NCBI GenBank assembly: GCA_031769625.1
Contig: JAUIMM010001588.1
Location: 62,001 to 126,000, forward strand
Direction: 5' to 3'
Length of the DNA: 64,000 bases
DNA from: Taudactylus pleione
Lineage: Eukaryota; Chordata; Amphibia; Anura; Myobatrachidae
The first letter of the stretch is position 1. Every line of letters starts with the position of its first letter. A model generated the notes under the pieces. It was not told where the DNA came from and did not search any database. It saw nothing but the letters and a program-made list of their open reading frames with translations. The translations under genes and the position numbers were made by a program. Of the stretch, positions 32,512 to 43,864 are shown one piece after another.

Positions 32512-35106
32512 GGACCTCATTCAGAGTCGGTCGAAGTGGCCGCACGGTCGTTTGGGAAAAGGGTCCGGATATGCAAATGATGCACTCGCATGTTGCGTCC
32601 CTATGATCGGATCGGCAGCTGGCCGACCAAGGGGAGGATGCGGCCATAAGACAAAAAATACGCCCCCTTCTCGTACGCATTACACGTCATCTCCGGGCAT
32701 ATAAGGATTAATCGAGACCATCGGGCACCATCGGAACTGGTCTTAGAGCTTAAGGTTGACCATACCCTCTCTTAAGCTTTACGATCATGTCAGTGTAAAA
32801 ACCTATCAAAATAAAGAAAAAAGGAAACTCTATTTTGTGAGCACTCTTACATAAGATATTATTACTTAAAACATAGCTTTAATTGGCATAGTAATGCCTA
32901 TATAACTCACAGTAAAGAAAACAGGTGCCTCTTTTTGATATGCTTCTGTGAAATAATAGAAATGATCTCAGATAAAGATAAGAGCAAGATATGCTCCTAA
33001 TAGTGGCGAAATATGACAATCATTCATAACTATCATATACAGCTATAACAGCTAAATTGAGCTAGTACTAGTTTGTATAATGACATCATATAAGATAAAC
33101 AACATATATCACTGTGTCGGCCGAATATCCAATAATGCCTAACGGTATAAATAACACCTAGGAATATCAGGAAAGTCAGGGGTAGAGACACTGTTACACT
33201 AAATTCTGCTGCTCCTCACTTAGCATATAGCCATCAATGGGGAGTGAGAGATTGTTCGGGAGCAGTTGCCCCTTAGAAACAACAGAGTAACCGCAACGTT
33301 ACTCAATATTTCACTTCTGCTGTTATGGGTCTTACATAAAGCATAGGACCCTTAATGAGAGAGTTACTCTGATTGAGGTAGTCGTCAGTTAATAGAGTGA
33401 ATAGAAAATATATAGACAACAGGTATCAGTAAGTTCTGAATATATACTCATATAGCAATCTTATTTTATAGCAGTTTATTTTAGCCCATGCTAATGAGCC
33501 AAATAGTTTGTCATTACGGATAAAGATATCTTCACTCTCAAATAATCAATCTAGTTTAATTAATTTGATTAGAACAGCAAGAGATATAATCATGCATCTG
33601 CAACAGTATATTAGAACAATTTGCTGGTTATATATTATAACAAGATAAAGTGCAAGTGTGAATGCTGTTGCAAAACATCCATCTAACCCTGCTGTATAAA
33701 TACAACTGGTCCGTGGTTAGAGATAATTGGTAGACTACACTGGTAATCCAATGGTTTATCTTCAAATAATTAATCCACATTAAATGGTTTGACTAAAACA
33801 ACAAGAGATATAATCATACTTTTGCAATAATATGTAAAGGCAAATATCTGCTGGTACATTTATAACAAAATAAGTGCAAGTGTGATTGTTATTATAGTCT
33901 AAAAAATAGCCAAGTAGAAAATTGAGAGAATGTAATGGTATTATAGACAATTACTGAACACAAGTCATAAAGCCTGTCAGTAATACATTCTATATGATAT
34001 GTATGATACCGGGTAAATAAAGATAAATGTGCTACCTAATTGTAAAATGTAGGCTGATATATATAGGCCACTAGACAAAATGAAAGCACCTGTCAGACAA
34101 CAGTGTGCTGTCGCGCCGAGTGGTCCGCCTATGTATTGTAGCGTCCGGAATGATAGCGGATCATATAGAAATGGATATGTAAGTAAATATATGCTAACAT
34201 ATATGGGCCACTAAAAAGGGTAAATGAAAGCACTAGTCAAACAACAGTGTGCAGTAGTGCCGAGTGGTCCGCCTATACAGTATAGCGTCCGGACCGACAT
34301 GCGATAGATAGTAAAGATAGATATACAAACTAGTAGGGGGGGTGTCCTGTGCTGCGCAGACACAGGCACCCGTCCATCCCGTCCAATGCGCGTTTCACTG
34401 ACCAGGCTTGTTCACGGAGGTGAGAGCACTGTTTGAAAATCTCTGGACTGCCCGGGCTGATATCCTGTGCGGTAGCGTCTCATACGTCGTTGAGACGTGA
34501 TTGACATGTGATCCGGCCTGTAAGCATCTATGCCAGGCCGAAATAATCAAAGAGGATAAAGAGATTCAGCCTGGACCTCCTATGATCTGGATTTGACGTT
34601 ACACCTGTCATAGAGTTCTGAATACAGCAAATTATCAGCCCACTGATGTGACCATTGCTTAGTATAAATAATTAATGAATGACAGATAAATCAAATTGAT
34701 GAATATATGCGAGTTACTGACTAAAGTAAATAAAACTAATAACCTACTCTACCATTAACCCTATGTAATCCTTGCATAATGACTAAGTGTAAAAACCTCC
34801 CATGTCACGTGTGCCATGACACTACTTTGTTAATTATGCACTCCCATAAAACGCTGTTCGCATAATTAGGCACGCCTGCGTTCGGATCTCCACTACCCCG
34901 TTTTCAAGCACCGTCCCCTGTTACCACCCACAAACGCCTCATCCTGTCACTCAAACTACCGACCTGGCTGTGTTCAAGGAGAGAGAAATTTCTGATCGTA
35001 GCGGCTAGTTTGCGCACGCACATTGCGAACTTAACGCATGCGCAGTTTAGCGAACATCGGTGGCGTACGACCGTGCGGCCGCTTTGACCGACTCTGAATG
35101 AGGTCC
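32512..35106. mobile_element. TIR element of the GGGCC..TTCAG family, itself interrupted
   Basis: The ends GGACCTCATTCAGAGTCGG and CCGACTCTGAATGAGGTCC are inverted repeats extending some 40 bp. The 3-bp TSD TAT is at 32509-32511 and 35107-35109. The retro-insert at 32805-34785 sits inside; the remainder is about 600 bp and related to 35413-36011. Confidence 0.85.
32805..34785 (-). mobile_element. 2-kb retro-insert, probably Penelope-type terminal-repeat DNA
   Basis: It is flanked by a perfect 13-bp TSD AGTGTAAAAACCT (32792-32804 and 34786-34798), which indicates target-primed reverse transcription rather than a DNA transposon. It has no open frame. Two pairs of internal near-duplicates exist: about 33545-33670 with 33770-33890, and 34045-34140 with 34190-34300 (sharing CCGAGTGGTCCGCCTAT). 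Near 34387-34418 the minus strand reads AAGCCTGGTCAGTGAAACGC, like the GAAACGCG part of the ribozyme-like motif in Penelope terminal repeats. Assignment to Penelope is inference. Confidence 0.55.
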
Positions 35107-35412
35107 TATGTCCCTTTGAAAAATAAGGAGGCGCCAATGCTCTTTCTGGCACAGGGCACCAAAAAGTCTAGTTACGGCTCTGATAAATGCTACTATTTTT
35201 CCATTTATATGTTACTGTTTTTTGTGCACATAATATTGCACAGTTAATTAACAACAGATAAAATTGATTATCATCATCACAACCTCTAGGGTTATATAAA
35301 AATATACAATTTTCAAAAGAAGCTGAGTAGCTGCTAAAATGAAAATACCTCTAAAATATACATTCATCACCCCTTAACATTCACTAGATAATATCTCATC
35401 CCACAAGACAAA

Positions 35413-36011
35413 GGGCCTGATTCAGAGCCGTTCGCAATTTGCGGACGTTTGTTCAGGAAAAGGGGGTGGCTATTCAAATGAACCGTTCGCTCTTTGCGGT
35501 CTGTTGACGCCTCCATGTCTGAACGAGCAAACAAAACCTGCGGCCGCTATTTTGTAAAAAACGCCCCCTGGCCGCTCGCATCATACGTCATGTCCGCTAT
35601 TTAATAGATTAATCGAGTACATCGAACAGCGTATGAACTGCTCGCTATAATTGTGGCTGGTTTTTCCTACCACTATATTGCGGGCAGTTTTGACTATAAA
35701 ACAACCAGGTGCCGTGGTCAATGACGCTGCTGTTTTAATTATGCACACCCATAAAACGCCCGTTTTGACCTTTAAGCACGCCTGCGTTCGGATCTCCACT
35801 CCCCGTTTTCAAGCACTTTCCCCTGTTACCACCCACTAACGCCTCATCCTGTCACTCAAAATAGCAGGCACTCGCTATATAGCGAACAAACGATTTATGG
35901 CCGCACTGACTGGTTCGCGCATGCGTATTAAAAACCGTACGCATGCGCAGATGTGAAAACATCGCTCCGAACGAACGAGCGGCCGCTTACGAGTGGCTCT
36001 GAATCAGGCCC
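35413..36011. mobile_element. TIR element of the GGGCC..TTCAG family
   Basis: The ends GGGCCTGATTCAGAGCCG and GTGGCTCTGAATCAGGCCC are inverted repeats, and the TSD is AAA at 35410-35412 and 36012-36014. It is nearly collinear with 22056-22654. It lies 340 bp upstream of a CCP exon. Confidence 0.85.
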
Positions 36012-36347
36012 AAAGTCCCATGTTTATATTTGCATGTGCATAAAGCCAGCTGCATTCCTGGAGCTCTGATGAATGCCCTCATTCTCTCATGTCCAGACAG
36101 TTTCTCATATCCTAAGGACCAAACATTGGCTCCACCTGCAAATGATACCAGCTACTTGCACTAATATAGGCGCATGACATTGCGAGGAAGGAAGAAACAG
36201 TTATATTGCAGCAGATAAGTAGTGTTTATGTCTATTATGTTATTCAATAAATGCTTAGTAGAATTGTACTATGGGAATGTGCTATTCTGCATAGGGATCG
36301 TTGAAACCTTTATAAAACAAATAAATAGAATACAATATTTTCCACAG

Positions 36348-36548
36348 ATACTCCATGTTTTATAAATAATGAACAACTTGGAAGAAACAATGTAACACTA
36401 ACAAAGAAATATGAAGGAAAAGTGTATGTAAAGCATGGCGATATATTGGAATTTGAGTGTTTACCGGAGTATGAAATATCAAATCCCAAACTGCTAAGAA
36501 TTACATGTGCTAAAGGAGTTTTGCTTTACCCCATATGTGTCAGAATGG
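36348..36548 (+). CDS. CCP exon resembling the last (20th) module of factor H, copy A
   Basis: The acceptor TTTTCCACAG ends at 36347. The exon encodes about 67 residues with four cysteines at positions about 4, 38, 54 and 64 and closes CAKGVLLYPIC, the same arrangement as the terminal exon at 56205-56440 (CFKGVLKYPKC), with no Trp before the last Cys. A possible N-glycosylation site NVT is at residues 15-17. Two readings are possible. Either it splices at G|GTAAGT (36549) in phase 1, or the mRNA ends here: reading straight on gives two more residues and a TAA stop at 36554-36556, a C-terminal tail like that of factor H. Which one is used decides whether one or two genes are present. The family acts at cell surfaces, binding C3b and glycans to restrain the alternative pathway. 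Confidence 0.8.
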
Positions 36549-36556
36549 GTAAGTAA

Positions 36557-37085
36557 GATACACTCCAATGTATATACAGTATCTGCTAATAATAATGATA
36601 ATTTATGTATCATTTCATACTTATTATAGCTCATTTTATAGTGAACACAACTGTTCCAATATGGACAGATGTTTTGATGAGCAAAGGGAGCCCTATATTC
36701 AAGTCATTTGATTACAAACAAACACAAAGTAGCAGTAAATGCCACCAGCAGGATTTGACGTCCATTGGTGGTGTAAAGAAGAACACCGGACTAGTTGTAA
36801 ACTTTTCTCTGTTTCTCTTGGGCATCATTTTGTGAATGGTGGATGGTGATGAGGTAAAAGGGACCAGTGATGCCAGACCATATCCTTCCAAGGTTCCCAC
36901 TCTGCTTTTATAGGTATATATCTTGCTGGTGCATCTTCTTCTGAGACCCCCACTATGTTCTTCTTAGCACACAGGTCTCTGGCCTAATCCCTTCCAAGAC
37001 CCCTACTCTGCTGTTCTAAGCATATGCAATGCTGATCCATCTTCTTTCCAGGGACCCTGCTGAATTATTTTCAGCATATTCAAAC
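36557..37085. other. Intron or downstream spacer with degenerate repeats
   Basis: A loose tandem of a roughly 70-bp unit (CTTCCAAGGTTCCCACTCTGC ... CAT) spans 36885-37080; another unit is at 37945-37985. No gene seen. Confidence 0.45.
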
Positions 37086-37460
37086 TTACCTCTCTTCTTC
37101 TCCTAATTTTTCTACCTATGGCCGCTTCAGTTTGTCAGCCATCTCCTGCCGGGTGATACAGCCCTTTCTGCAATTCAAGATTTCAAAAATGAAACTCATC
37201 ATCTTTACCCCAGCTAAGGCAAATTCCTCTCCCACCCTCTCCCTTAATATTGATAACGTCTCTCTCTTTTGTTCCCCAAGTCTAATGTCTGGATGTCACC
37301 CTTGACTCTGTTTTTCCTTCTCCCCATGCTTTTTCAATCCTTCAATTTCCATCTCTGCAGTGTTTCCAGAATTAGGCCTTTGCTTACCTTGAAAGCTACT
37401 AAAACTCTTGCCATCATTATTTCTCACTTTTCAAGATCCCTGAACTGCTCATCTGACCAT
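37085..37460 (+). pseudogene. LINE reverse-transcriptase C-terminal remnant (CR1/L2-like)
   Basis: Across frameshifts the + strand reads MKLIIFTPAKANSSPTLSL, then a LDVTLDS stretch, then SRIRPLLTLKATKTLAIIIS. This follows the order 'KTE.L.f.p... LGVtlDs.LsF..H... iaRiRP.Lt...A..Lv.a.v.SrLDYCN' typical of the end of CR1/L2-type reverse transcriptases. Stops and frameshifts show it is dead. Confidence 0.5.
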
Positions 37461-38392
37461 GGGACTGCTTCAGATGCGGATGCAATGCAGATATTTACTC
37501 AGATTTAGCGATTGTTAGTCATTGTGTATGCGTGTAAGTCGAATTGCGATTACGCTCACACAGAGGTCAATCATAACATGAGTGACAGGTAGTCAGCATT
37601 TGGAGGAGTTAAAGGGGGTGGTTAGAAAAACATAGGCACATCGGACCATTTAAATACTGTTTTCTGGGTGACCATAAATTACCCACTGCAGCAGGAGAAC
37701 CCTCTCCATGTCTGGAGACCCGCTACGTCTGCGACAGCTAAGCCTAGGCTGATGGCCACCTGATCTGCATTGAATGTTTCCAGTTTTGTGCGTTAGCGGC
37801 AGATGTGAGATGCTTTCAGTGGAATTTCTAAAGCTAGGTGCACACTAGACGATGTATTGGACAATTTGTTGTTTAGAGGCGAATCGGAATGACAAATTAT
37901 CCACATCATCCAGTGTGTATGGACTATAGCATTGTCCACCCCCTTCCAAGGTCCACATTCTGCTCTTCTCAGCATGTGCGATCTTGGATGCATGAGTATT
38001 TTTCATTTTCAAGGATACATGTGCTCTAACATTGGATTTGCATATTTTTAAATGAGACACACTAGTCATCCAGGTTAGAAGCAGCCACCAAATAAAATTT
38101 GAACAGAAAAATACTATTGTGGGGCCTTTCTAGTCAATTACAGATCTACTAAGAAGAGCTCATAAACTAACATGACATTGTTTAGAATAGGATAGACAAT
38201 GAAAGCATTTGACTGATTGTGATTTTTTTTCATGCACCTAAATGCAACATTATTAAAATAGAACTAGGGTCTGATGATATTTTGTACTTGTCTATAATTA
38301 TCTTATTTTTCTTAACCCAGTGTATCTTACAGATAAATAGTGTTTGTACTATGTTAATAATTATATGACACAAGTTTTCATTGATATTTCAG
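37461..38392. other. Repeat-rich spacer
   Basis: It contains a TIR fragment at about 37832-37935 (AAGCTAGGTGCACACTAGAC, family of 3584-4013) and a degenerate block 37465-37790 without recognisable ends. No exon found. Confidence 0.4.
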
Positions 38393-38536
38393 AGACATAT
38401 GTTAACAATAATAATCAACTTATGAGACTAACAATGAATTCTGCAACTAGAGGGTTTCCAAAGCATGGTGAGTAATTGGAGTTTGAGTGTTTACCAGAGT
38501 ATGAGATATTGGATCCTAAACTGCTAAGAATAAAAT
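38393..38536 (+). pseudogene. Decayed CCP exon, copy B of the module-20-like type
   Basis: After an acceptor-like TTGATATTTCAG the frame parallels copy A (36348-36548): LEFECLPEYEI is identical in both, followed by DPKLLRI here and NPKLLRI there. The first cysteine region is lost (ETYVNNNNQL), a TAA stop interrupts at the position of the Asp-Ile before LEFEC, and after LLRI the sequence diverges so the last two cysteines and the donor are absent. It is a dead duplicate about 2 kb from copy A. Confidence 0.85.
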
Positions 38537-38598
38537 AACATAAACGAAGATAGTGTCTCTGGAGCGCTGTCTAATGCTTATATCATAAGATATACTTA

Positions 38599-38785
38599 GG
38601 GGTCTATTTACTAAGCAGTGTTAGGATACAGAGTGAAAAGTGATAAGGTGCCAGCCAATCCGCTCCCAAATGTTATCTCACAGGCTGTGTTTGAAAAATG
38701 ACATTTAGGAGCTGATTGGTTAGCACCTTATCACTTCTTATCACTTTTCACTCTGTCTCCAAACACTGCTTAGTAAATAGACCCC
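38599..38785. mobile_element. MITE (GGGGTCTATTTACTAAGCAG ends)
   Basis: 187 bp with inverted ends GGGGTCTATTTACTAAGCAG and CTGCTTAGTAAATAGACCCC and a perfect TSD TTA at 38596-38598 and 38786-38788. The interior is also largely self-complementary. It sits just past the decayed CCP exon. Confidence 0.85.
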
Positions 38786-39491
38786 TTAGAGATAAATGTT
38801 GTGCAGCTTGTCACTTTCTTGGAAATGTCCTCATCCAAAGGACATATAAAAAGGGGAAAAGAAGGAGAGAGCCACATATGTGTAGAAATGCTTCAAAAAT
38901 TGCACACATTCAAGTCCTTTTTCAATAGGTCTATACAAGATCATCATAAGTTCTTCTTTCCCAAATTATATAATATGACGACGTACCATACTCACTTATA
39001 GTTTGTATGGTTATAAAAATTTAGCAGTTTCTTTCATGCGTAGATTCTCACAATTAGTATATGGATACACAGTGCACAGAAGAAAAAGTAATATAACGTA
39101 CCCCACTCACAAAATAGAGCGGGATAAAGCACCTAATGGTATCTTTACACATCAAATAGTTGCCTACCCAACACACATGAAGCGGTTGCAGCTTAAACAC
39201 ATCATGGTTTCTTTATCCAGTCTTTACAAAAATATCCAGAATTTTCCAGTTTCTATTTTCAGTATTTATTAAATACACATATAATACAGAGGATATAAAT
39301 GAATAAAAATCACAGTCTAAAAAAAGCATGGAGTCCGGAATAGGAACACACTGCAGAAACCAGGCACAGATGTTGTAGTGGTATATAATCATCCTGATCA
39401 GTCTCTTTTGTTATAAACCCAGTACCTTTAGTAAAGTGCGGTAATCACAGTCCGTGTTTCTCCTAGTGGTGCAAATAACTCTCCTAACCAA

Positions 39492-39522
39492 TGCATTTCG
39501 ATGTTGAATCTTTATCAAGGTA
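39492..39522 (-). ncRNA. Hammerhead-like core, degraded (left terminal repeat)
   Basis: The minus strand reads CTTGATAAAGATTCAACATC then GAAATGC. This corresponds to CTGATGA - stem II - GAAA with two substitutions in the first box and only three bases of stem II pairing (GAT/ATC). It is the counterpart of 43841-43864. Confidence 0.4.
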
Positions 39523-40125
39523 TAATGAGAGATGCATCTTACCTGCCTTATATACCAGGAGTATTCTAAGATAGCCCGGTGCCGTGAATAGGACCGGATA
39601 TGACATCAGCATCGCACACACACATACACCTCTCTGACTATCCTTGTTAAATATACAGACCCGATGGTCACTAATAGAGTGGGGGTCTCTCCAGGTAAGA
39701 AAGCCAGCTGCTGGTAATAGTAGCTAGATGCTAACCCGTGGATTCCCCTGAATGTCTCGAAGTTCCGGTCCGCGTTACACCTGGGTGGAACACAGGATGT
39801 TACTATGAATACAAATGGAGCACAAACCATCCATATTGCAGATGATTTAAATACAAATGTAACACAAGATGCCCATATCGCAGATGCTATAGATACAAGT
39901 TGCATATAAGTCGCCCATATCACAGGTGTATACAAGTGGTACAAAAGCAACCCATATCATGGTGCAGACACTTCCCATATTTTTTCACACAATACATACA
40001 AAATTACAATCAAAAGCATTAAAAGAGGTGTACAGCGGCATATCTTCATAAAAAGCAATATATGGCACATAAAATAGACCATAAAAAAATCCACATTTAT
40101 TTCATCCTATTGAAACATATATAAA

Positions 40126-40372
40126 TTCCATAGACAAAAAACCTTACGGTTTCACATGTCCCATTAAGGCTGCTTAGACATGATCTGAAAATTCGCAAAA
40201 CCTATTGAATTTCTGCCACTCAAACTCCAAAAAGCAATGAAATTACGATCATTAAGGCAGACACCTTAATGGACGTGTTCCTTGCGTAATACAGATATGG
40301 AATGCCATGACACCATGTGGTTAACTGCAGATTCAGTACTCTCACAGAGTGAGATTGCTGTCACTCACAAAA
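40126..40372. mobile_element. One arm of the foldback element seen at 47981-48677
   Basis: From TTCCATAGACAAAAAACC to GCTGTCACTCACAAAA it matches 47981-48233 almost base for base. The other arm is absent. Confidence 0.75.
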
Positions 40373-40858
40373 GCACGTACCCTGGCACAATAGCTACCTA
40401 ATAAAACAAACCCCAAGTCTAAATTTGGCCCCTACCTTTAGTTATGCCTTCCCAAAAAAAACCCATAGACTACAGCAGAAAAGTGGTCCTAATAGAGAAG
40501 GTCAGAAAAATGTGACAGTTGGAACTTTAGATTACTCCCAAGTCCTCATTTTTTTATGTTTATTTTTATGCCCTGAAATTTGGCATGCAACACCGAGCGA
40601 CAATTCTACCCGCCCATGCCAAACTTCAGCTCAGTACCTTCAATAACTTTTGAGGTGTAGCCCCTTAAACACCATGTCCCCCCCTCCGGAATTCTCTATG
40701 GGAGAATTGCAGTTTTTTACACGCAACCTTAATATAAGGGCACGAATAATGCAGATAATTAATAAGAATATTGTAGATACAAAAGGCAATGTGCAATTAA
40801 TATAAATAATGTAATTTGTAAAATATAAAAGCTAACATTCAAATTTCACTTAAAACCA

Positions 40859-41365
40859 TTAAAATTCAATATCGGCATTCAGGCCCTCTGGTATTAATGT
40901 ATCGAGTTTAAAAATCCACCTCATCTCTGCTCTTGTGAGGTTTCCTTCCAAACCTTTATCTTTCCAGTTGGATATGATATTCTGTATACTAATAAATTTC
41001 ACAAGATCTTTGTTAGAACACTTATGGATAGTTCTAAAATGGTCCGACGGTGTATGTGTACTTAAACCTTTTTTAATGTTTCTTAGGTGCACTGAAAGTC
41101 TTGTTTTTAGTGCCTTTGACATCCGTCCTATATAAATAAAGCCACATTTGCATTCCAAAAGGTAAATTACGTTTGTTGTGTGGAAGGTAATGAACCCCTC
41201 TATCTTGTATTCTTTTCCTTTTATTATAAAATTTGTAACCTTAGTTTCTGATGAGGGGATAGTCCTACATGCCACACAGTCTCCACATCTATGGAAACCT
41301 TTTGTACATATAGCATTAGGTACTTCACAAATTTGGGGCCTTACAGTAAAGAAACATTGGTTTAG
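40859..41365 (-). pseudogene. Penelope-like GIY-YIG endonuclease domain
   Basis: On the minus strand the frame to 40859 contains a CGDCVAC cysteine motif, then VIYLLECKCGFIYIGRMSKA (the two halves of the GIY-YIG signature), an Arg in LKTRLSVHL, a His in SDHFRTIH, and the C-terminal Glu in LTRAEMRWIFKLDTL. It ends IPEGLNADIEF and a stop. The catalytic Tyr/Arg/His/Glu set is present, so this domain is the best preserved part of the element. It follows the reverse transcriptase, from which it is separated by frameshifts. Confidence 0.85.
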
Positions 41366-41389
41366 ATGGAATGGTATCTTTCAGGACCA

Positions 41390-42360
41390 GATCTTTTAAA
41401 AGGATAACCCAATGTTTATTAATAATTTTCTCCATACTTTTATAATCAAAGGTAAAACCTGTGATAAATGCCCATTCTGTGTTTCTCTGTTTATTACTTT
41501 CTTTTTTTCCATTTTTCCTAATATTCTCTTTTTATCCATGGATAATACTTCATCGTCTATGTCTTTGATGGATTCTGGTCTATATCCTTTCTTAATAAAT
41601 CTATCACCCATGGCTGACATTTGTGTTCTAAGGTGCTCTACTTCACTACAGTTCCTTTTTAACCTCAGAAATTGGCCCTTCTGCATTCCCTTTAGCCAAT
41701 TAGGATGATGATTGCTGGTTTGGGGAATGTATCTATTTTATTCGGTTGGTTTGATATAACCTTATGTGTGCATTCTTCTATTTTTTAGATATATAGTAAG
41801 ATCCAAAATATTCAATTAGTTTTACTAATGTCAAAATCTAAATGAATGTTCTTGTCATTCTGATTAAGTTTCTAACAGAAGGATTTAAGATCTGATTCAG
41901 TCTCCTTCCACACAAACATGATGTCATCGATAAATCTAAACCAAGGAATCAAACTCACGCTCATCCCCCATGCTGCATCATGCTCCCAATGGGACAAGAA
42001 TATATTAGCATAGGTGGATGCGAATTTGGCACCCATGGCTGTTCCAATCCATTGGAGATAGTAATCTCCTTCAAAGAAAAACTAAAATCAATGCCTTCCA
42101 AAATAAAATCAATTTTATCTGCAGACATCTCTTTTTGTAGTAAACCATTCCACAGCTTCTATACCATCTTTGTCATGGTTAATGGTGTACAGTGATGTCA
42201 CCAGGTACATTTCCTCAAAAACCTCTAAATCTTCTAATTTCTTGATCGTATCTAATGCATCTTTGAAGTAAGATCTACTTTTCTGTACTAGAGGTTGAAG
42301 ATGTTGCTGGTCAAGCTTCTTGTCCCCGCAATGATTGGTCATCCAGGGGATGCAGTGGGA
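41390..42360 (-). pseudogene. Penelope-like reverse transcriptase, C-terminal half
   Basis: Minus-strand pieces in order: LQPLVQKSRSYFKDALDTIK then EMYLVTSLYTINHDKDGI (the first catalytic Asp region, with a small deletion before SLYT); RFIDDIMFVWKETE near 41950-41905, with the paired catalytic aspartates intact; and QFLRLKRNCSEVEHLRTQMS with a helical linker to 41396. Several frameshifts show it is inactive. Confidence 0.8.
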
Positions 42361-42996
42361 TTTTATGTACTTTTGGCAAGTGTAGATTCCTGGAGTTTTG
42401 AGATTTTTGATATTAAGGTAATCAAATTATTTCATACTAATCATTCCTTTGTCTAGGAAAATTATTTTTCAAAGCTTGTTTTTCCTTCTTCATTAAATTC
42501 CCAGGTTTTCTCTTACGTTTCATACTCTTTAGCTGTTTTAAATAATTTAAGACTGATTTAGTGAAGTAGTCTATCATACTGCCCCTCACATGGGTGGGAT
42601 TGAAAGTGGATTTCTTTTAAAATGGGGTTTGTTCTATTTCTTTACATTCTTCGCCTCCACTTTCCTTCATCTTTAAAAAAAAATTTACTGTTAATTTTTG
42701 GGAAAATTTATGTATATCCACAAAGGTGTCAAAATGATTACTATTATTACTAGGGGTGAATTTAAGTCCCTTTTAGAGGACATCTTCCTCTATAAGGTAT
42801 TCCCCTTCTTTTTCATTTTCTTTTGATATTGGATTCTTCATTTTTCTTCTTACTCTCTTCTTTTTCTTCCCGCCCCATGTGCCCCTTTTTCTTAATCTAT
42901 TATCTTCTAATATATTGTTTGAAAATTATTTTCTAAAAAGGTGATTGATTCAAAGTATCACTTAGATAGATAGTATTTCTTTCTTACTACATCAAA

Positions 42997-43660
42997 TCAA
43001 TTAGATTGATAAAAAATAAGTCTGGAATCTCTTTCATACCACCAACTGTCTCTTCTGTATGGTCTTCTGGGGTACGTCCATTCGGATTTCTTGTGGTTTC
43101 TATTTCTCGGATAGTATGTATGTGGTTTCCAATTATTATCGAAAGTATGGTAATCTTCAATGGAATATCTAGGAGGCTTTTGATTTGAAAGAACTCTTTT
43201 GTCTACCATCCATATTTTACAATCCTCCTCAGTTTTTTGTGGGGTACAGAAATCTACTTGTTTGTCTTGTGGATTTCTTGTGTCTAAGTTTTTTCTTTCT
43301 TTTGCTATCTACTTTGTTAAACTTCTCAAATTCTTGTCCACCTTTCCTACAGAAATCATGATCTCTTCTTAGTTTTTTTTTTGCTTTTTAGCAATGAGCT
43401 CTTTGGTGTTTTATTCTATATGGATTTGTACCTCTTTCTCAAGGATTGTGAATTCAGGTAGACTCTCAAAAGGTTGTACTAGTGTCTGTAGGACTAATAT
43501 TCTTTCATTTATGGATCTTAATTTCTCTCTTCTCTCTTTAAAATCAAATTGATTAGCGAGAACGAGCATGTACTTAAAATATCTCTCCATTCTGCTTTGA
43601 AGTTCTCACTGGAATCTTGAAAAGTGAGATACTTTTTAATTCTCAAACCTTTTGGGATAA
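42997..43660 (-). pseudogene. Penelope-like N-terminal region, decayed
   Basis: A minus frame (43209-42997) is rich in Tyr/Arg/Trp (SWWYERDSRLIFYQ) and lies where the N-terminal extension before the RT should be. No domain is recognisable by itself; the call rests on position. Confidence 0.4.
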
Positions 43661-43840
43661 TGTTATCAGATAGACCCCCACTCTATTAGTGACCATCAGG
43701 TCTCTATATTTAACAAGGATAGCAAGAGAGGTGTCTGCGTGTGTGCTGAGCTAACGTCATATCTGGTCCTATTCAAGTGATCGGGGTATCTTAGAATACT
43801 CCTGGTATATAAGGAAGGTAAGAGGCATCTATCATTATAC

Positions 43841-43864
43841 CTTGATAAAGATTCGAAATCGAAA
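43841..43864 (+). ncRNA. Hammerhead-like core (right terminal repeat)
   Basis: The + strand reads TTGATAA, A, GATT-CGA-AATC (4-bp stem II), GAAA, then CACGTTAG. It has the same spacing as the intact-looking core at 45041-45067 but two substitutions in the CTGATGA box, so it is probably inactive. Confidence 0.45.

Larger units (their letters stand above)
32309..35182. mobile_element. hAT element (CAAGGCCGTAGCTAGGG ends) carrying nested insertions
   Basis: The ends CAAGGCCGTAGCTAGGG and GTCTAGTTACGGCTCTG are inverted repeats. The TSD is ATAAATAC (32301-32308) versus ATAAATGC (35183-35190), 7 of 8. Without the inserted element at 32512-35106 it is about 280 bp and closely resembles 52419-52724. 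Confidence 0.8.
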
